Source: Actinomyces bovis
GTDB lineage: Bacteria > Actinomycetota > Actinomycetes > Actinomycetales > Actinomycetaceae
NCBI RefSeq assembly: GCF_900444995.1
Contig: NZ_UAPQ01000006.1
Coordinates: forward strand, 1-64,000
Direction of reading: 5' to 3'
DNA length: 64,000 bases
Each line of letters opens with the position of its first letter. The stretch's first letter is position 1. Positions 1 through 10,839 of this stretch are shown piece after piece. Below the pieces are notes generated by a model. The model was given only the letters and a program-made list of their open reading frames with translations. It was not told the origin of the DNA and made no database searches. The translations under genes were made by a program, and so were the position numbers.

Positions 1-1195
<1,195 letters not shown>

Positions 1196-1337
1196 ACCCC
1201 CCACCACATAGGTGGGGAACAAGAACCAAACACGCAAGCGTCCACTATACGGTCCACCACCAACCCACACACCAAACACACAACACAAACACAACACACA
1301 ATACGGCCCAACACACGCACTGGGCCCCACATAAACG
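1196..1337 (+). other. 23S-5S spacer, strongly C/A-biased
   Basis: Internal transcribed spacer between the two rRNAs. From about 1250 to 1310 it is almost entirely A and C on the transcribed strand, with hardly any G or T. That should keep the RNA single-stranded. No tRNA is present in it. A short hairpin (CCCCCCACC..GGTGGGG, near 1195-1217) lies at its start and may take part in processing of the 23S 3' end; that role is inference. Confidence 0.7.
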
Positions 1338-1456
1338 TCTCGGTGGTCACAGCGGGAAGGCAACGCCCGGACCCATTCCGAACCCGGAAGCTAAGACTCC
1401 CAGCGCCAATGGTACTGCACCCGCCAGGGTGTGGGAGAGTAGGACACCGCCGAGCA
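1338..1456 (+). rRNA. rrf: 5S ribosomal RNA
   Basis: Complete 5S rRNA of about 118 nt. The terminal stem pairs CTCGGTGGT near 1339-1347 with ACCGCCGAG at 1446-1454. The conserved core CCATTCCGAACCCGGAAGC and the GGGAGAGTAGGACACCGCC tail are both present. It is the last gene of the rRNA operon, followed directly by a strong hairpin. Confidence 0.96.
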
Positions 1457-1470
1457 CACACCCAGGGTCG

Positions 1471-1497
1471 AGGCCCCCAACCACAGGTTGGGGGCCT
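1471..1497 (+). terminator. rRNA operon terminator hairpin
   Basis: Perfect 12-bp inverted repeat, AGGCCCCCAACC (1471-1482) with GGTTGGGGGCCT (1486-1497), loop ACA. It sits 15 nt after the 5S gene. No U-tract follows, which is common in high-GC actinobacteria. From 1498 to 1773 no convincing gene is seen. Confidence 0.75.
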
Positions 1498-1773
1498 CCC
1501 CACATATTCGCCACCCTCATACGCTAAGGCGCCGCAGCATGCCTGGAGCATCCTGCTCCCATACCGCTCACCAATCACACAGCGCATGCGGGAATCGGAA
1601 ACGGAGCCAAAGCGGACTGAGCCCTTCATGCACTTAGCTAGGGGCAGCGCGAAACGAGCCAAAGCCCGGACTCACGTCACCTATCCAGCGCTCAGAGTGC
1701 TCACTGAACCCAGTACGCACTCGCATTTACGCCCGGCTCCGCCGTCGTAATTGCTAGAGAACGCGGCTGCCGG

Positions 1774-3846
1774 TTAGATCCAAGTTGGGAACCACATGTG
1801 CCAACGCCAGAAGTCCATAGAGATGGTCCGGCCCGTCCACAGCGGCCACCAGAGCACCGCAAAGACCAGCGCTGCCAACACCACTACCACCAGCAGCAGC
1901 AAGCCAAGCACATGTACCTGCGGCTCAGGGACGTCATCAGCCCCGACCTGCGAGGCCACTGCGCCTACCGTCTGTCCAGAGCGAGCCGGCGGCACAATCA
2001 CCGTGCCATCGCCACTGGTCTCATCAAAGCGCGGCCGATTGATACCAGCAGGAGCACCAGAACGGTTCAAAATCGGCATCCTCGCCGGTGTTACCGGATA
2101 CCAGCTGGGCCTACGCGAACCAAAAGCCACGTACTTACTTCCCGGCAAGAAGGGCATCAGTCCTGAGGCCAGGCCGAGAGCCAGCACCAAGACCAACACC
2201 ACTACAGGCACAAAAGCCACCGTATAGAAAGTGAAAATAGTCCGCTCCCGGTAGAGGAACCACGGCGCATACAAGCCCAGATAACCAGCCAACGGCACCC
2301 AGGCCCGCCAGTCGCGCCGCGCGACAACAAGCAGGCCAATCACTACCACCAAAGCGATGATCGCAGACCACCAAATCGGAATATTGCCCACCGAAGTGAT
2401 CGCCTGCACGCACTTGTTGCTACCGCAAGCATTAGCTTGTCCCAGCTCCCTCAGCCCATCTTCACCAGGCCAGTAGAAGGAAGTCGGACGCTCCTGAATC
2501 AGCCAGAACTCCGGCTTTGACTTATAGGGATGATCCGAATTGAGGTTCACATGGAAGTTCCACATGACCAAGTGGTACTCAATCCAGTCGTTGAGCCCAT
2601 CCGGCAGCCAATCGCGCGCCACAAAACCCTGCGCAGCACGCTTCCCAGCCGCCCAACCGTGGTTATAAGCCCCCGGGTGGGTGAACCACGACCACCAGCC
2701 AGCCACGTACACCAGCACCGCGACCACTACCAGGTGCACAAAGTCCACCACTGCGCCCCCCAGCCACCCGGGCCAGGCTCGGGCTGCCCCCACATTCCGC
2801 AAAGCAGTGAAGTCCCAAATAACCACCAGGATCCCCACAACAGCCAGCAGGTAAATCCCCGACCACTTGATCGAACAAGTCAGTCCCAAGCTGATGCCGC
2901 AGGCCAATAGCCACGGCCGGAACCAAGCCAAGCGCGGACGCTGACCTGGCTCAGTGCCCGCAAGCTGCTGGGCGATCCGGGCTCGCATCCACTCCCGGTC
3001 CCGCACCAGGAAATAGAGGCTCAACAGTGCAAACAGGCCAATAAACACATCCAACAAGCCAATACGCGACTCAGTCAGGCCAACGCCGTCGATCGCCAAG
3101 AGAAAGCCCGCAACCCCAGCCAGCGTGACCGACCGCGTAAGCCGCAGGGTCAGGCGGATCAGCAGCAGCACGGTCAAGGTTCCAGCAATGGCCGTAGCAA
3201 AACGCCAACCAACCGGACCCGTCCCCATCAACTGCATGCCCAGAGCTATCAGCCACTTGCCTAACTGCGGGTGGACGATAAAGGCAGGCTTTTCCGTCAG
3301 CGCAGAGAAATTACCTGTGGCGAAGAGCTTGTCAGCACCATCGAGCCACTGAGACTCATAACCGTTATGCCACAGGGCATAGGCGTCCTTGACGTAATAG
3401 ATCTCGTCGAACATGAGGCCCTTGGGGTGATTCAAGCCAACTAGGCGCAACACCGCGGCAAAAAGCGTCACCAAAGCCGTAACCACCCAGCCTGCACGCC
3501 AGGCCAGCAACGACGGCGCCGTATTCACAGGCAACAGATGCAGTGCCTTACGCAAGCCGTTCTCGCTGCGTGCCGCCGCCAGTTGCTCGCTCGCCAACTG
3601 TTCACCAGACGCCGCGCCTGCTGCAACAGAGTCTTCCGCCACCAAGGCATCCGCCAGTTGCGCATCCGCCCCTGAACTGTCCACCGGATGCGCCGCCTGC
3701 GCCGCGACACCGTAGCCCGCCTCCTCATGGGGAACCGCGCTCATTGCCGGATCATCAGCACTAGGTAACCTCCATGGTGCTCCTGCATCTGCAGTGGAAT
3801 CGTCGATTGCGGCAGGGCCAGCAGGGTCTGGGCTCGTCGTAGTCAC
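1774..3846 (-). CDS. pmt: Dolichyl-phosphate-mannose-type protein O-mannosyltransferase (GT39)
   Basis: Polytopic membrane enzyme that transfers mannose from polyprenyl-phosphate-mannose to Ser/Thr of secreted proteins during export. The first lumen-type loop carries the acidic motif [14 protein letters not shown] near residue 147, and [17 protein letters not shown] follows; both are typical of the PMT family. About ten hydrophobic segments are visible. The protein is 690 aa, longer than the mycobacterial homologue (about 500). The extra length is an acidic/Ala-rich N-terminal tail of about 110 aa and a hydrophilic insert before the last helix. The called start is GTG with GAAGG directly abutting it, so a downstream start such as Met35 is possible. 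It is divergent from rsmI with only 35 bp between starts, the same arrangement as Rv1002c/Rv1003. Likely substrates are the secreted proteins encoded in this window (inference). Confidence 0.92.
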   Translation of the reverse strand: MTTTSPDPAGPAAIDDSTADAGAPWRLPSADDPAMSAVPHEEAGYGVAAQAAHPVDSSGADAQLADALVAEDSVAAGAASGEQLASEQLAAARSENGLRKALHLLPVNTAPSLLAWRAGWVVTALVTLFAAVLRLVGLNHPKGLMFDEIYYVKDAYALWHNGYESQWLDGADKLFATGNFSALTEKPAFIVHPQLGKWLIALGMQLMGTGPVGWRFATAIAGTLTVLLLIRLTLRLTRSVTLAGVAGFLLAIDGVGLTESRIGLLDVFIGLFALLSLYFLVRDREWMRARIAQQLAGTEPGQRPRLAWFRPWLLACGISLGLTCSIKWSGIYLLAVVGILVVIWDFTALRNVGAARAWPGWLGGAVVDFVHLVVVAVLVYVAGWWSWFTHPGAYNHGWAAGKRAAQGFVARDWLPDGLNDWIEYHLVMWNFHVNLNSDHPYKSKPEFWLIQERPTSFYWPGEDGLRELGQANACGSNKCVQAITSVGNIPIWWSAIIALVVVIGLLVVARRDWRAWVPLAGYLGLYAPWFLYRERTIFTFYTVAFVPVVVLVLVLALGLASGLMPFLPGSKYVAFGSRRPSWYPVTPARMPILNRSGAPAGINRPRFDETSGDGTVIVPPARSGQTVGAVASQVGADDVPEPQVHVLGLLLLVVVVLAALVFAVLWWPLWTGRTISMDFWRWHMWFPTWI

Positions 3847-3881
3847 CCTTCGAGTCTAGGCCGCAGGCCATACTGGCGCTC

Positions 3882-4778
3882 ATGACGAGCACCGATCGTT
3901 CTCCCCATAGTGCAACTCCACAGCCAATTGACCCAGCGGCCAGGCCTCACAAAGGCGCTATCACCCTAGCCGCCACCCCGATCGGCAACACTTTCGACGC
4001 CTCACCGCGCTTGCTGGCCGCCTTGCAGCACGCCGACGTCGTCGCCGCCGAGGACACCAGAAGGGTGCTGGCGCTTGCAGGCCGCCTGGGCGTGCGGGTG
4101 GGCGGTCGGCTATTGGCCGTGCATGAGCACAATGAGCGGCAGCGCGCCCCAGAGCTCATCGCCGCCGCCCAGGCTGGGCAGGCCGTCGTGCTGGTAACTG
4201 ACGCGGGAATGCCGTCCGTCTCCGACCCCGGCTACCGGGTCGTTGAAGCCGCTATGACAGCGGGTGTGCCCGTAACCGCTGCCCCTGGTCCCTCCGCAGT
4301 ACTTACGGCGCTGGCGCTATCCGGACTGGCCTCGGACCGCTTCTGCTTTGAAGGCTTCCTGCCCCGTCGCGCGGGGGAACAAGAACGCCGCTTAGCCGCC
4401 CTGGCAGACGAGCCGCGCACGATGGTGTTCTTTGAATCCCCGCGCAGGGTGCACCAGACTTTGCTGCGTATGGCCGGTGCCCTGGGGGAGGAACGGCCGG
4501 CAGCCATATGCCGTGAGCTCACTAAGACCTATGAGGAAGTCCGCCGTGGCACCCTGGCGGAACTGGTGGCCAGCACCCAGGCCGAGGTGCTCGGAGAAGT
4601 GGTGTTAGTCGTTGCCGGAGCCACCGGCAGCGCCGTCGACCCAGAAACAGCGGCCCAGGAAGCCCTAGCCCTGGCCGACAGCGGCATACGCCTCAAGGAA
4701 GCAGCCGCACAAATTGCGCAACAGCGCGGGCTGCGCACCAATGACGTCTACCGGGCGGCAATCGCAGTTCGAAACTAG
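3882..4778 (+). CDS. rsmI: 16S rRNA (cytidine-1402 2'-O)-methyltransferase
   Basis: SAM-dependent tetrapyrrole-methylase-fold enzyme that 2'-O-methylates C1402 in the 16S rRNA decoding centre. Family motifs are present in order: [34 protein letters not shown] and [16 protein letters not shown]. The length of 298 aa matches the family. The first 26 residues are a hydrophilic extension before the conserved core, so the start could be slightly later, although no other ATG is available there. It is divergent from pmt. It converges on a minus-strand membrane-protein gene after a 74-nt gap without a clear terminator. Confidence 0.95.
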   Translation: MTSTDRSPHSATPQPIDPAARPHKGAITLAATPIGNTFDASPRLLAALQHADVVAAEDTRRVLALAGRLGVRVGGRLLAVHEHNERQRAPELIAAAQAGQAVVLVTDAGMPSVSDPGYRVVEAAMTAGVPVTAAPGPSAVLTALALSGLASDRFCFEGFLPRRAGEQERRLAALADEPRTMVFFESPRRVHQTLLRMAGALGEERPAAICRELTKTYEEVRRGTLAELVASTQAEVLGEVVLVVAGATGSAVDPETAAQEALALADSGIRLKEAAAQIAQQRGLRTNDVYRAAIAVRN

Positions 4779-4852
4779 GTACAGCGCCCTTAAAGCCCAC
4801 ACTAAAGCAGAAACCTGCGGGCGGCAGCCCCGCGCGCCGCGCCCCTCAAGGC

Positions 4853-5701
4853 CTACGGAGCGTCATCTTGAGTTGGCACCGCCCGGTAAATGACCTGCTT
4901 CGGGGCAATGCCGTAAGGGCCGGACTGGGCGCTCTCAGCCTGGCCTCCGCCCGGCTGGCTCCAGCCCAGCTGCCCCCCTGAACCATTAGGGAGCTGCAGG
5001 CCAGTTGCGGTTGGCGCGGAAGCTGCTGGACCCGCTGAGGCCAGCTCGCCATAACCCGCTACGAAAGGCTGCGCTGCGGGGACGCCACCCAAGGGAGGCA
5101 TCGCTGCTGGGGCCGCCCCGCCACTCCAGATGAAGGCCGCCGGGTCTCCGCCATGAGAGAGAAAAGCAGTGCGCGCTGCCCGGTACAGTCTGCGGTCCCG
5201 CCTCGCCCGGAACAGCCAGACACAGCCAGGAACCAGGAAAGCCAGGCCGATAATCATGGTTGGCGGCAAGAGCTGAAACATCGTGTAACTGCGCTGGTAG
5301 TCGTCATCAAGGGCAGATAGGTTCAGCTCTGCAGGCAGTGAAGCGGTACAAGCGACCTGATATTCCCCCTCAGTCACAATCTCAAAGGAGAGAAACTGCT
5401 CCGGTTTAGAGTAGGTGCGCTTAGTAGCTTCCTTGAGGCTAATCGCTGACCCGTCTGCGGCCGTGACGGTACAACTCGTATTGGGATCGTCGCTGTAGAT
5501 CCCCCACTCATCCACCGTGAGCTTGACCGACTGGGGAGTTGAGTTCAGAACGGTGCGTGTGCCAGGTCTGGGGCCAGTGGCCATATTCAACGTCACCAGA
5601 AACACCACCAGGTAGACGACGGTCAGCAGCAGACCGAAGCTAGTGAGCAGCAACGGCTTCACGAGGCTCGGCGGAGTTTGAGTTGAAGACTTCGGTTTCA
5701 T
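4853..5701 (-). CDS. Two-helix membrane protein with extracellular disulfide-type domain (paralogue of the next gene)
   Basis: Function not recognised. An N-terminal membrane helix (near residues 16-38) is followed by an extracytoplasmic domain of about 100 aa containing two cysteines, a second helix (TMIIGLAFLVPGCVWLF), a basic stop-transfer RARRDRRLYR, and a Pro/Gly/Gln-rich cytoplasmic tail of about 100 aa. The extracytoplasmic domain has the pattern GIY...C.V...G...L...F....G.Y.V.C, which recurs in the neighbouring gene at 5910-6509. ATG at 5701 is used; an in-frame GTG at 5713 is possible and neither has a strong ribosome site. It is the second gene of a leftward pair, with 208 nt between the two genes. 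Confidence 0.75.
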   Translation of the reverse strand: MKPKSSTQTPPSLVKPLLLTSFGLLLTVVYLVVFLVTLNMATGPRPGTRTVLNSTPQSVKLTVDEWGIYSDDPNTSCTVTAADGSAISLKEATKRTYSKPEQFLSFEIVTEGEYQVACTASLPAELNLSALDDDYQRSYTMFQLLPPTMIIGLAFLVPGCVWLFRARRDRRLYRAARTAFLSHGGDPAAFIWSGGAAPAAMPPLGGVPAAQPFVAGYGELASAGPAASAPTATGLQLPNGSGGQLGWSQPGGGQAESAQSGPYGIAPKQVIYRAVPTQDDAP

Positions 5702-5909
5702 AGGGCCAATCACAAACTGAACTGGGGTCAGAAGGTTTCAGGGGCAGGCAGGGGACCAGACGGACCGCCAGCCACAGCCTGGCGAGCGGGCAAGCGGTCA
5801 ACCATCTACGGCACAAGCCAAGCGTACGTTGAGATAAGTCCCCGGCCTGGGCCTGAGGACGGATAGCGGTCCCCTACCGCCCCTGGTAATTGACGGTGTG
5901 TTTCGGGTA

Positions 5910-6509
5910 TTAGCGTCTTGCGACCCGCCAGACGATCCCTGCGATCAGCAGCGGAAGGCCCACTATGCCCCCCAAGATCATCATGCCCATCAGCCCCACC
6001 ATGCCGAAGACAGCACCGGCTCCATGAGCATCGCCGTAGTAGACAAAATCATCGGCATCACAGGAGATCTGGTGTTGGCCAGAGTTCTTGGGCGTGAAGG
6101 TTGCCAGCAGCACCTTGTTATTGACCGTGAAGCTGGAAGTGGGAGGTGCCAGCTCAAGCTGCTCGCCCTGGGGGCCCTGGACTAAGCAGCGAGCCCTGCC
6201 CTGCATGTTGTACAGGCCGTAACTCTTACTGGAGTCCAAGGAGGCTGTAGCCACCCCATTGTTCAAAGGGGTGAGCTTCGTGGTGTTGGAAGCGAAAACC
6301 ACCAACATCACTAGCGAGATGATGGCGCCCACCAACAGCAGTGCCCCAATGCTCATCAGCACGGCTGGGCCCCGGCCCCGCTTGGCTTGCGGACCATTCG
6401 GAGCTTGCGGGTTGAACGGGGCACCGACGGGCGCTGGCCCCGGGGCGTAGTACTGCTGACCTTGCCAGGCTCCCGGGCCTGGATTAGTTGGGAACTGTGC
6501 GTTTGACAT
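5910..6509 (-). CDS. Two-helix membrane protein with proline-rich cytoplasmic N-terminus
   Basis: Function not recognised. Residues 1-55 are Pro/Gly/Gln-rich and cytoplasmic. A membrane helix follows (VLMSIGALLLVGAIISLVM), then an extracytoplasmic domain with two cysteines (YGLYNMQGRARC ... SGQHQISC), then two close hydrophobic segments and a basic end. The ATG at 6509 is chosen because GAAGGAG lies 5 nt upstream. A longer reading frame to 6569 has no such site. The extracytoplasmic domain matches that of the gene at 4853-5701 in spacing and residues. Here the Pro-rich tail is at the N-terminus, there at the C-terminus. It is divergent from metG across 121 bp. Confidence 0.8.
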   Translation of the reverse strand: MSNAQFPTNPGPGAWQGQQYYAPGPAPVGAPFNPQAPNGPQAKRGRGPAVLMSIGALLLVGAIISLVMLVVFASNTTKLTPLNNGVATASLDSSKSYGLYNMQGRARCLVQGPQGEQLELAPPTSSFTVNNKVLLATFTPKNSGQHQISCDADDFVYYGDAHGAGAVFGMVGLMGMMILGGIVGLPLLIAGIVWRVARR

Positions 6510-6630
6510 GATGCTCCTTCGCAGGTGTCGGCCCAGCGGGAGACCACCGGGAGGTTGGGCTCCTAACAAGATGATGCCCCAGTCAGTATCTACGCTAAGA
6601 CCACATTGCTGAAACGGATAGGGTTACCCC

Positions 6631-8472
6631 ATGACCCACATCCTCTCCGCGGTCGCCTGGCCCTATGCCAACGGCCCCCGCCACATCGGACACGTCGCAG
6701 GCTTTGGCGTCCCCTCGGACGTTTTCTCCCGCTACATGCGAATGGCGGGCCACGACGTCCTCATGGTCTCGGGCACCGACGAGCACGGCACCCCGATCCT
6801 GGTGGCTGCCGACGAGGAAGGCATCAGCGCCCGCGAGCTCGCAGATCGCAACAACCGCCTCATCGTCGAGGACCTGGTAGCTCTGGGACTGTCCTACGAC
6901 CTATTCACCCGCACCACCGCAGGCAACCACTACCACGTGGTGCAGGACATGTTCTCTGCGGTACGGGACAACGGTTACATGGTCGAGCAAATCACCCGCT
7001 CCGCCATCAGCCCCTCCACCGGCCGCACCCTGCCGGACCGCTACATCGAGGGCACCTGCCCCATCTGCGGCACCGAGGGCGCCCGCGGCGACCAGTGTGA
7101 CGCCTGCGGCAACCAACTGGACCCCACCGAACTGATCAACCCGCGCTCACGCATCAACGGTGAAACCCCCGAGTTTGTGGAGTCCGCCCACTGGTTCCTG
7201 GACCTGCCTGCCCTGGCTGAGGCCCTGTCCGCCTGGCTGGATGAGCGCGAGGAGTCCGGTTCCTGGCGCCCCAACGTCATCCGCTTCTCCCAAAACATCC
7301 TCAAGGAAATCCGCCCCCGCGCCATGACGCGCGACATTGACTGGGGCATCCCGGTGCCCGGCTGGGAGGACCAGCCCACCAAACGCCTCTACGTCTGGTT
7401 CGACGCCGTCATCGGCTACCTCTCGGCCTCAATCGAGTGGGCCCGGCGCAGCGGCGACCCCGAAGCCTGGCGCAAATGGTGGAACGACCCTGAGGCCCTT
7501 TCCTACTACTTCATGGGCAAGGACAATATTGTCTTCCACTCCCAGATCTGGCCCGCCGAACTCCTGGGTTACAACGGCCAAGGCGCCAAGGGCGGCAACA
7601 CCGGCAAACTGGGGCTACTCAACCTGCCCACAGAGGTCGTCTCCAGCGAGTTCCTGACCATGGAGGGCAAGAAGTTCTCCTCCAGCCACGGCATCGTCAT
7701 CTACGTGCGCGACTTCCTGACCCGCTATCAGGCTGACGCCCTGCGCTACTTCATCTCCGCTGCCGGCCCAGAGAATGCCGACGCCGATTTCACCTGGGCG
7801 GAGTTCGTGCGCCGCACCAACGGTGAGCTGGTGGCCGGATGGGGCAACCTGGTCAACCGCACCGCCAATATGATCCACAAACGCTTCGGTCAGATCCCCG
7901 CACCCAGTGAGTTAGAGGAGATTGACCGCGCACTCCTGGACGCCGTCGCCAAGGGATTTGAGACCGTTGGTGAGCAGATCCGTCACCACCACCAGAAGGC
8001 TGCTCTGGCTGAGGCCATGCGCCTAGTGGGTGAGGCCAACAAATATGTGGCCGAGACCGAGCCCTTCAAGCTCAAGAGTGAGGAGCAGCTGCCGCGCCTG
8101 GGCACCGTGCTACACACTCTGGCGCAGGTGGTAGCGGACCTCAACCTCCTGCTCTCCCCCTTCCTGCCGCACGCCGCCAACGACGTGGACCGCGTCATGG
8201 GGGGCACCGGGGATATCGCCCCCATGCCGCACATTGAAGAGGTCACCGAGCTGGACCCGCAAGTGCTGCCCGCTGCCTTTGACGGACGTGAGGGTTACCC
8301 GATCATCACCGGCGACTACACCTCCGCCCCCACCTGGGGCCGTCACAAGATCAAGGTAGGCACGCCGATTGCCAAGCCGGCACCGGTATTCGTCAAGCTT
8401 GACGAGGCCATCGTGGAGGAGGAACTGGCCCGCTACGCCAGCTCCCGCCCCGACGACGTCACCGGCGCCTGA
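6631..8472 (+). CDS. metG: Methionyl-tRNA synthetase
   Basis: Class I aminoacyl-tRNA synthetase charging tRNA-Met. The signature HIGH is at residues 18-21 (ANGPRHIGH). The KMSKS-type loop is GKKFSSSHG near residue 346. A four-cysteine zinc knuckle (CPICG...CDACG) lies near residues 143-161. At 613 aa the protein ends with the anticodon-binding helical bundle and lacks the C-terminal EMAP-type tRNA-binding domain found in longer MetG proteins. The gene starts at ATG 6631, is divergent from the small membrane-protein pair, and lies 70 nt before tatD, as in M. tuberculosis Rv1007c-Rv1008, although the orientation here is the same for both. Confidence 0.97.
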   Translation: MTHILSAVAWPYANGPRHIGHVAGFGVPSDVFSRYMRMAGHDVLMVSGTDEHGTPILVAADEEGISARELADRNNRLIVEDLVALGLSYDLFTRTTAGNHYHVVQDMFSAVRDNGYMVEQITRSAISPSTGRTLPDRYIEGTCPICGTEGARGDQCDACGNQLDPTELINPRSRINGETPEFVESAHWFLDLPALAEALSAWLDEREESGSWRPNVIRFSQNILKEIRPRAMTRDIDWGIPVPGWEDQPTKRLYVWFDAVIGYLSASIEWARRSGDPEAWRKWWNDPEALSYYFMGKDNIVFHSQIWPAELLGYNGQGAKGGNTGKLGLLNLPTEVVSSEFLTMEGKKFSSSHGIVIYVRDFLTRYQADALRYFISAAGPENADADFTWAEFVRRTNGELVAGWGNLVNRTANMIHKRFGQIPAPSELEEIDRALLDAVAKGFETVGEQIRHHHQKAALAEAMRLVGEANKYVAETEPFKLKSEEQLPRLGTVLHTLAQVVADLNLLLSPFLPHAANDVDRVMGGTGDIAPMPHIEEVTELDPQVLPAAFDGREGYPIITGDYTSAPTWGRHKIKVGTPIAKPAPVFVKLDEAIVEEELARYASSRPDDVTGA

Positions 8473-8542
8473 GCGCCAAAGCTGCAAGGGTCGGCGCCAC
8501 TTCCTGCGGGAGGCGGCGCCGGCACCATTTTGAGGAGGACTA

Positions 8543-9481
8543 ATGGGCCGCAAGCATCGCGACCGTTCCTGGCCGCCCGCCGACGCCGTCGCCCCACTGG
8601 CGGGCACGGTGGTGGACAACCACACCCACCTGCCGGTGCCAGGGGTGGAAGAGAGCGGACCCGGCTGCGAAGCGCCCCTGGACGCCGCTGAGTTAGTGGC
8701 GCGTGCCGCCGCCGTCGGGGTGGCGGGCATCATCACCTCCGCCTGTGAGGTGCCCACCTGGGAAGGCAGCATCGGTCTAGCCCAGACGCTGCCGGGAGTG
8801 CGGGTGGCCCTAGCCGTGCACCCCAATGAGGCGGTGCTGCACGCAAAAGTGCGGGAGGTCGGACCCGACGGCTTGGAGCCGAAGCCACAGCCGCACCACG
8901 CCGTGCCCCTGGACGAGGCCATGGCGCAGCTGGAGGCCTTGATACGAGCCAATCGGAACGCAGTGGTGGCTGTGGGGGAAAGCGGGCTGGACTACTTCCG
9001 CACCGGCGAGCGTGGTCAGGAGGTGCAACGGCAGGCTTTCCGGGCGCATATCGCCCTGGCCAAGGAGCTAGACCTGCCCCTGCAGATTCACGACCGTGAC
9101 GCGCACGCGGACTGCGTGCAGGTGCTGCTGGCGGACGGCGCTCCCGCGCGCACGATCTTCCACTGTTTTAGTGGCGACGCTGAGTTGGCGCGCGTGTGCC
9201 GGGAGCATGGCTGGTACGCCTCAATTGCTGGACCTATCACCTATCCGGCTAACGCTGATCTGCGTGAAGCCGTGCGGGAGCTGCCGGACGAGGCTCTGTT
9301 GGTAGAGACTGACGCCCCCTACTTGCCGCCGGTGCCCTGGCGGGGGCGGCCCAATGCTTCCTACCTCATGCCTGGAACGGTGCGGTTCCTGGCCGAAGCT
9401 AGGGGACTAGCAGAACATGATGCGTGCGCGCTTCTGAACAGCAACACAACTGCTGTATACGGCTCCTGGCGAACGGCATAA
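8543..9481 (+). CDS. tatD: TatD-family metal-dependent deoxyribonuclease
   Basis: TIM-barrel hydrolase of the TatD/YcfH family, proposed 3'-5' exonuclease or DNA-repair nuclease. Metal-binding motifs are readable in order: VDNHTHLP near residue 24, LAVHPNEA, VGESGLDYF, LQIHDRDAHAD, IFHCFSGD and LLVETDAPYLPPVPWRG. The length of 312 aa is slightly above the usual 260, with an extra segment around residues 105-125. GAGGAGG lies 8 nt before the ATG. It precedes the G5/Rpf-type genes, the same neighbourhood as Rv1008-Rv1009. Confidence 0.94.
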   Translation: MGRKHRDRSWPPADAVAPLAGTVVDNHTHLPVPGVEESGPGCEAPLDAAELVARAAAVGVAGIITSACEVPTWEGSIGLAQTLPGVRVALAVHPNEAVLHAKVREVGPDGLEPKPQPHHAVPLDEAMAQLEALIRANRNAVVAVGESGLDYFRTGERGQEVQRQAFRAHIALAKELDLPLQIHDRDAHADCVQVLLADGAPARTIFHCFSGDAELARVCREHGWYASIAGPITYPANADLREAVRELPDEALLVETDAPYLPPVPWRGRPNASYLMPGTVRFLAEARGLAEHDACALLNSNTTAVYGSWRTA

Positions 9482-9591
9482 GGGGTTGTCTGGGTCACTT
9501 TTGCTTGCGATTTGAGTCAAAAATGGGTGCCCGCAGGTGATCTGAATGACCCCGCAGAGTGTGATGGACTCCATTGTCTCGGCAGGGAATT

Positions 9592-9620
9592 GTCGGTTAG
9601 CGTGCATGGCAACTACCGAC
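9592..9620 (+). promoter_or_regulatory. Leader hairpin before the first G5 muralytic gene
   Basis: GTCGGTTAG (9592-9600) can pair with CTACCGAC (9613-9620) with one bulge, ending 5 nt before the AGGAAG ribosome site at 9625-9630. An upstream pair, GGGTCA (9492-9497) with TGACCC (9547-9552), could give the 9482-9637 leader further structure. I do not recognise a known riboswitch. A regulatory role is inference. Confidence 0.35.
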
Positions 9621-9637
9621 CGTTAGGAAGTCTCACA

Positions 9638-10705
9638 GTGGGTCGTCACTCCCAGAGCAGCGCAGGCCTAGGCTCTACCCTGAGCGATCTCGGCGCAGCC
9701 GTAGCATCGAGCCTCCACCGCGCTCCCGCCACCGGGCGTCGTGTCGCAGCACCAGCCAAAGTAGTAGTCCCTCAGTCTGTTTACCGTGCCGGTGGGGTGG
9801 CCGCAGCCGTCTCCCTGGCCATCTCCTCGGTGGCCTACGCGGCAGTCCAGAATGAAGGTGGGCAGCAGGCACTCAACAACCGCGCCCGCGCCGCGCTAGA
9901 CCTCAACGGCCTCGACGCCGCCACCACCGAGCAGGGCGGTCAGGGAAAGACCGTCAGCTTCACGCTGGTGGTCGACGGCGTCACCACGCAAGCTAAGACC
10001 AGCGCCGCTAGCTGGGGTGAAGCCTTGGTGGGTGCAGGTGTAAGCGTTGACGGAAATATTGGGGACACCGTCTCCGTGCCTCTCACTGACGCTCCCACTG
10101 AAGGCGCCACCGTAACTGTCGCGCACGTAGGCACCAGCACTCAGACCGCTGACACCACCGATGCCCACGGCACCGTGGAAAAGCAGACCGACACCCTGGC
10201 TAAAGGCGAGAAGAAGGTCGAAACCGCTGGGGTCGACGGCGTCACCCGCACCACCTACCAGGTCAAGACCGTTGGCGGTCAAGAGGTTGGCCGCGAGGCC
10301 GTTTCCTCCACCCAGGTAAGCAACAAGGTTGACGAGGTGGTGCTGGTGGGGACCGGCAGCCCGCAGGACGTGGCTGTCGCCCAGGCTGGCGACGGCACCT
10401 CTCCGAACTCAGCCAAGGCCATCGCCAAGGCCATGCTGAGCTCCTACGGTTGGGGTGAGAGTGAATACTCCTGCCTGGTGAGCCTGTGGCACCGCGAGTC
10501 CACCTGGAACTACAAAGCCATCAACCCCTCCTCTGGCGCCTACGGCATTCCGCAGTCGCTGCCAGCTTCCAAGATGGCTTCCGCCGGTGCAGACTGGCAG
10601 ACCAACCCGGCCACTCAGATCAAGTGGGGCTTGGGCTACATCAAGGGTCGTTACGGTTCCCCCTGCGGGGCCTGGGCTCACTCCGAGGCGACCGGCTGGT
10701 ACTGA
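9638..10705 (+). CDS. Secreted G5-domain lytic transglycosylase-like protein 1
   Basis: Exported cell-wall hydrolase of the RpfB type. A basic N-terminus precedes a signal/anchor helix (AGGVAAAVSLAISSVAYA). A DUF348-like beta domain (FTLVVDGVTTQAKTSAASWG) and a G5 domain (TVEKQTDTLAKGEKKVET ... GGQEVGREA) follow. The C-terminus (about residues 255-355) is a lysozyme-like domain with LVSLWHRESTWN, in which Glu is the likely catalytic acid, then SGAYGIPQSLPASKM and RYGSPCGAWAHS. This catalytic domain is of the aggregation-promoting-factor type, not the compact Rpf type. The GTG at 9638 is chosen because AGGAAG stands 7 nt upstream; a TTG at 9512 would add 42 residues unlike any signal peptide. 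It is the first of three tandem paralogues. Confidence 0.88.
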   Translation: MGRHSQSSAGLGSTLSDLGAAVASSLHRAPATGRRVAAPAKVVVPQSVYRAGGVAAAVSLAISSVAYAAVQNEGGQQALNNRARAALDLNGLDAATTEQGGQGKTVSFTLVVDGVTTQAKTSAASWGEALVGAGVSVDGNIGDTVSVPLTDAPTEGATVTVAHVGTSTQTADTTDAHGTVEKQTDTLAKGEKKVETAGVDGVTRTTYQVKTVGGQEVGREAVSSTQVSNKVDEVVLVGTGSPQDVAVAQAGDGTSPNSAKAIAKAMLSSYGWGESEYSCLVSLWHRESTWNYKAINPSSGAYGIPQSLPASKMASAGADWQTNPATQIKWGLGYIKGRYGSPCGAWAHSEATGWY

Positions 10706-10839
10706 GCCGCGGCGCCAATCCTCTGGCTATGGACCTGTTCTTGGGTGCGGTAGACCTGGAGGATTTACAAGCACTGAAACCAACCGGCGGCCGTTGGCTG
10801 TTGGATAGATGAGCACGCCCCGAAACGAAGGACGGTCAT

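Noticed and set aside
9482-9637. Possible c-di-AMP (ydaO) riboswitch, since rpf genes often have one
   Set aside because: The conserved motifs of that riboswitch are not visible; only simple hairpins are present.
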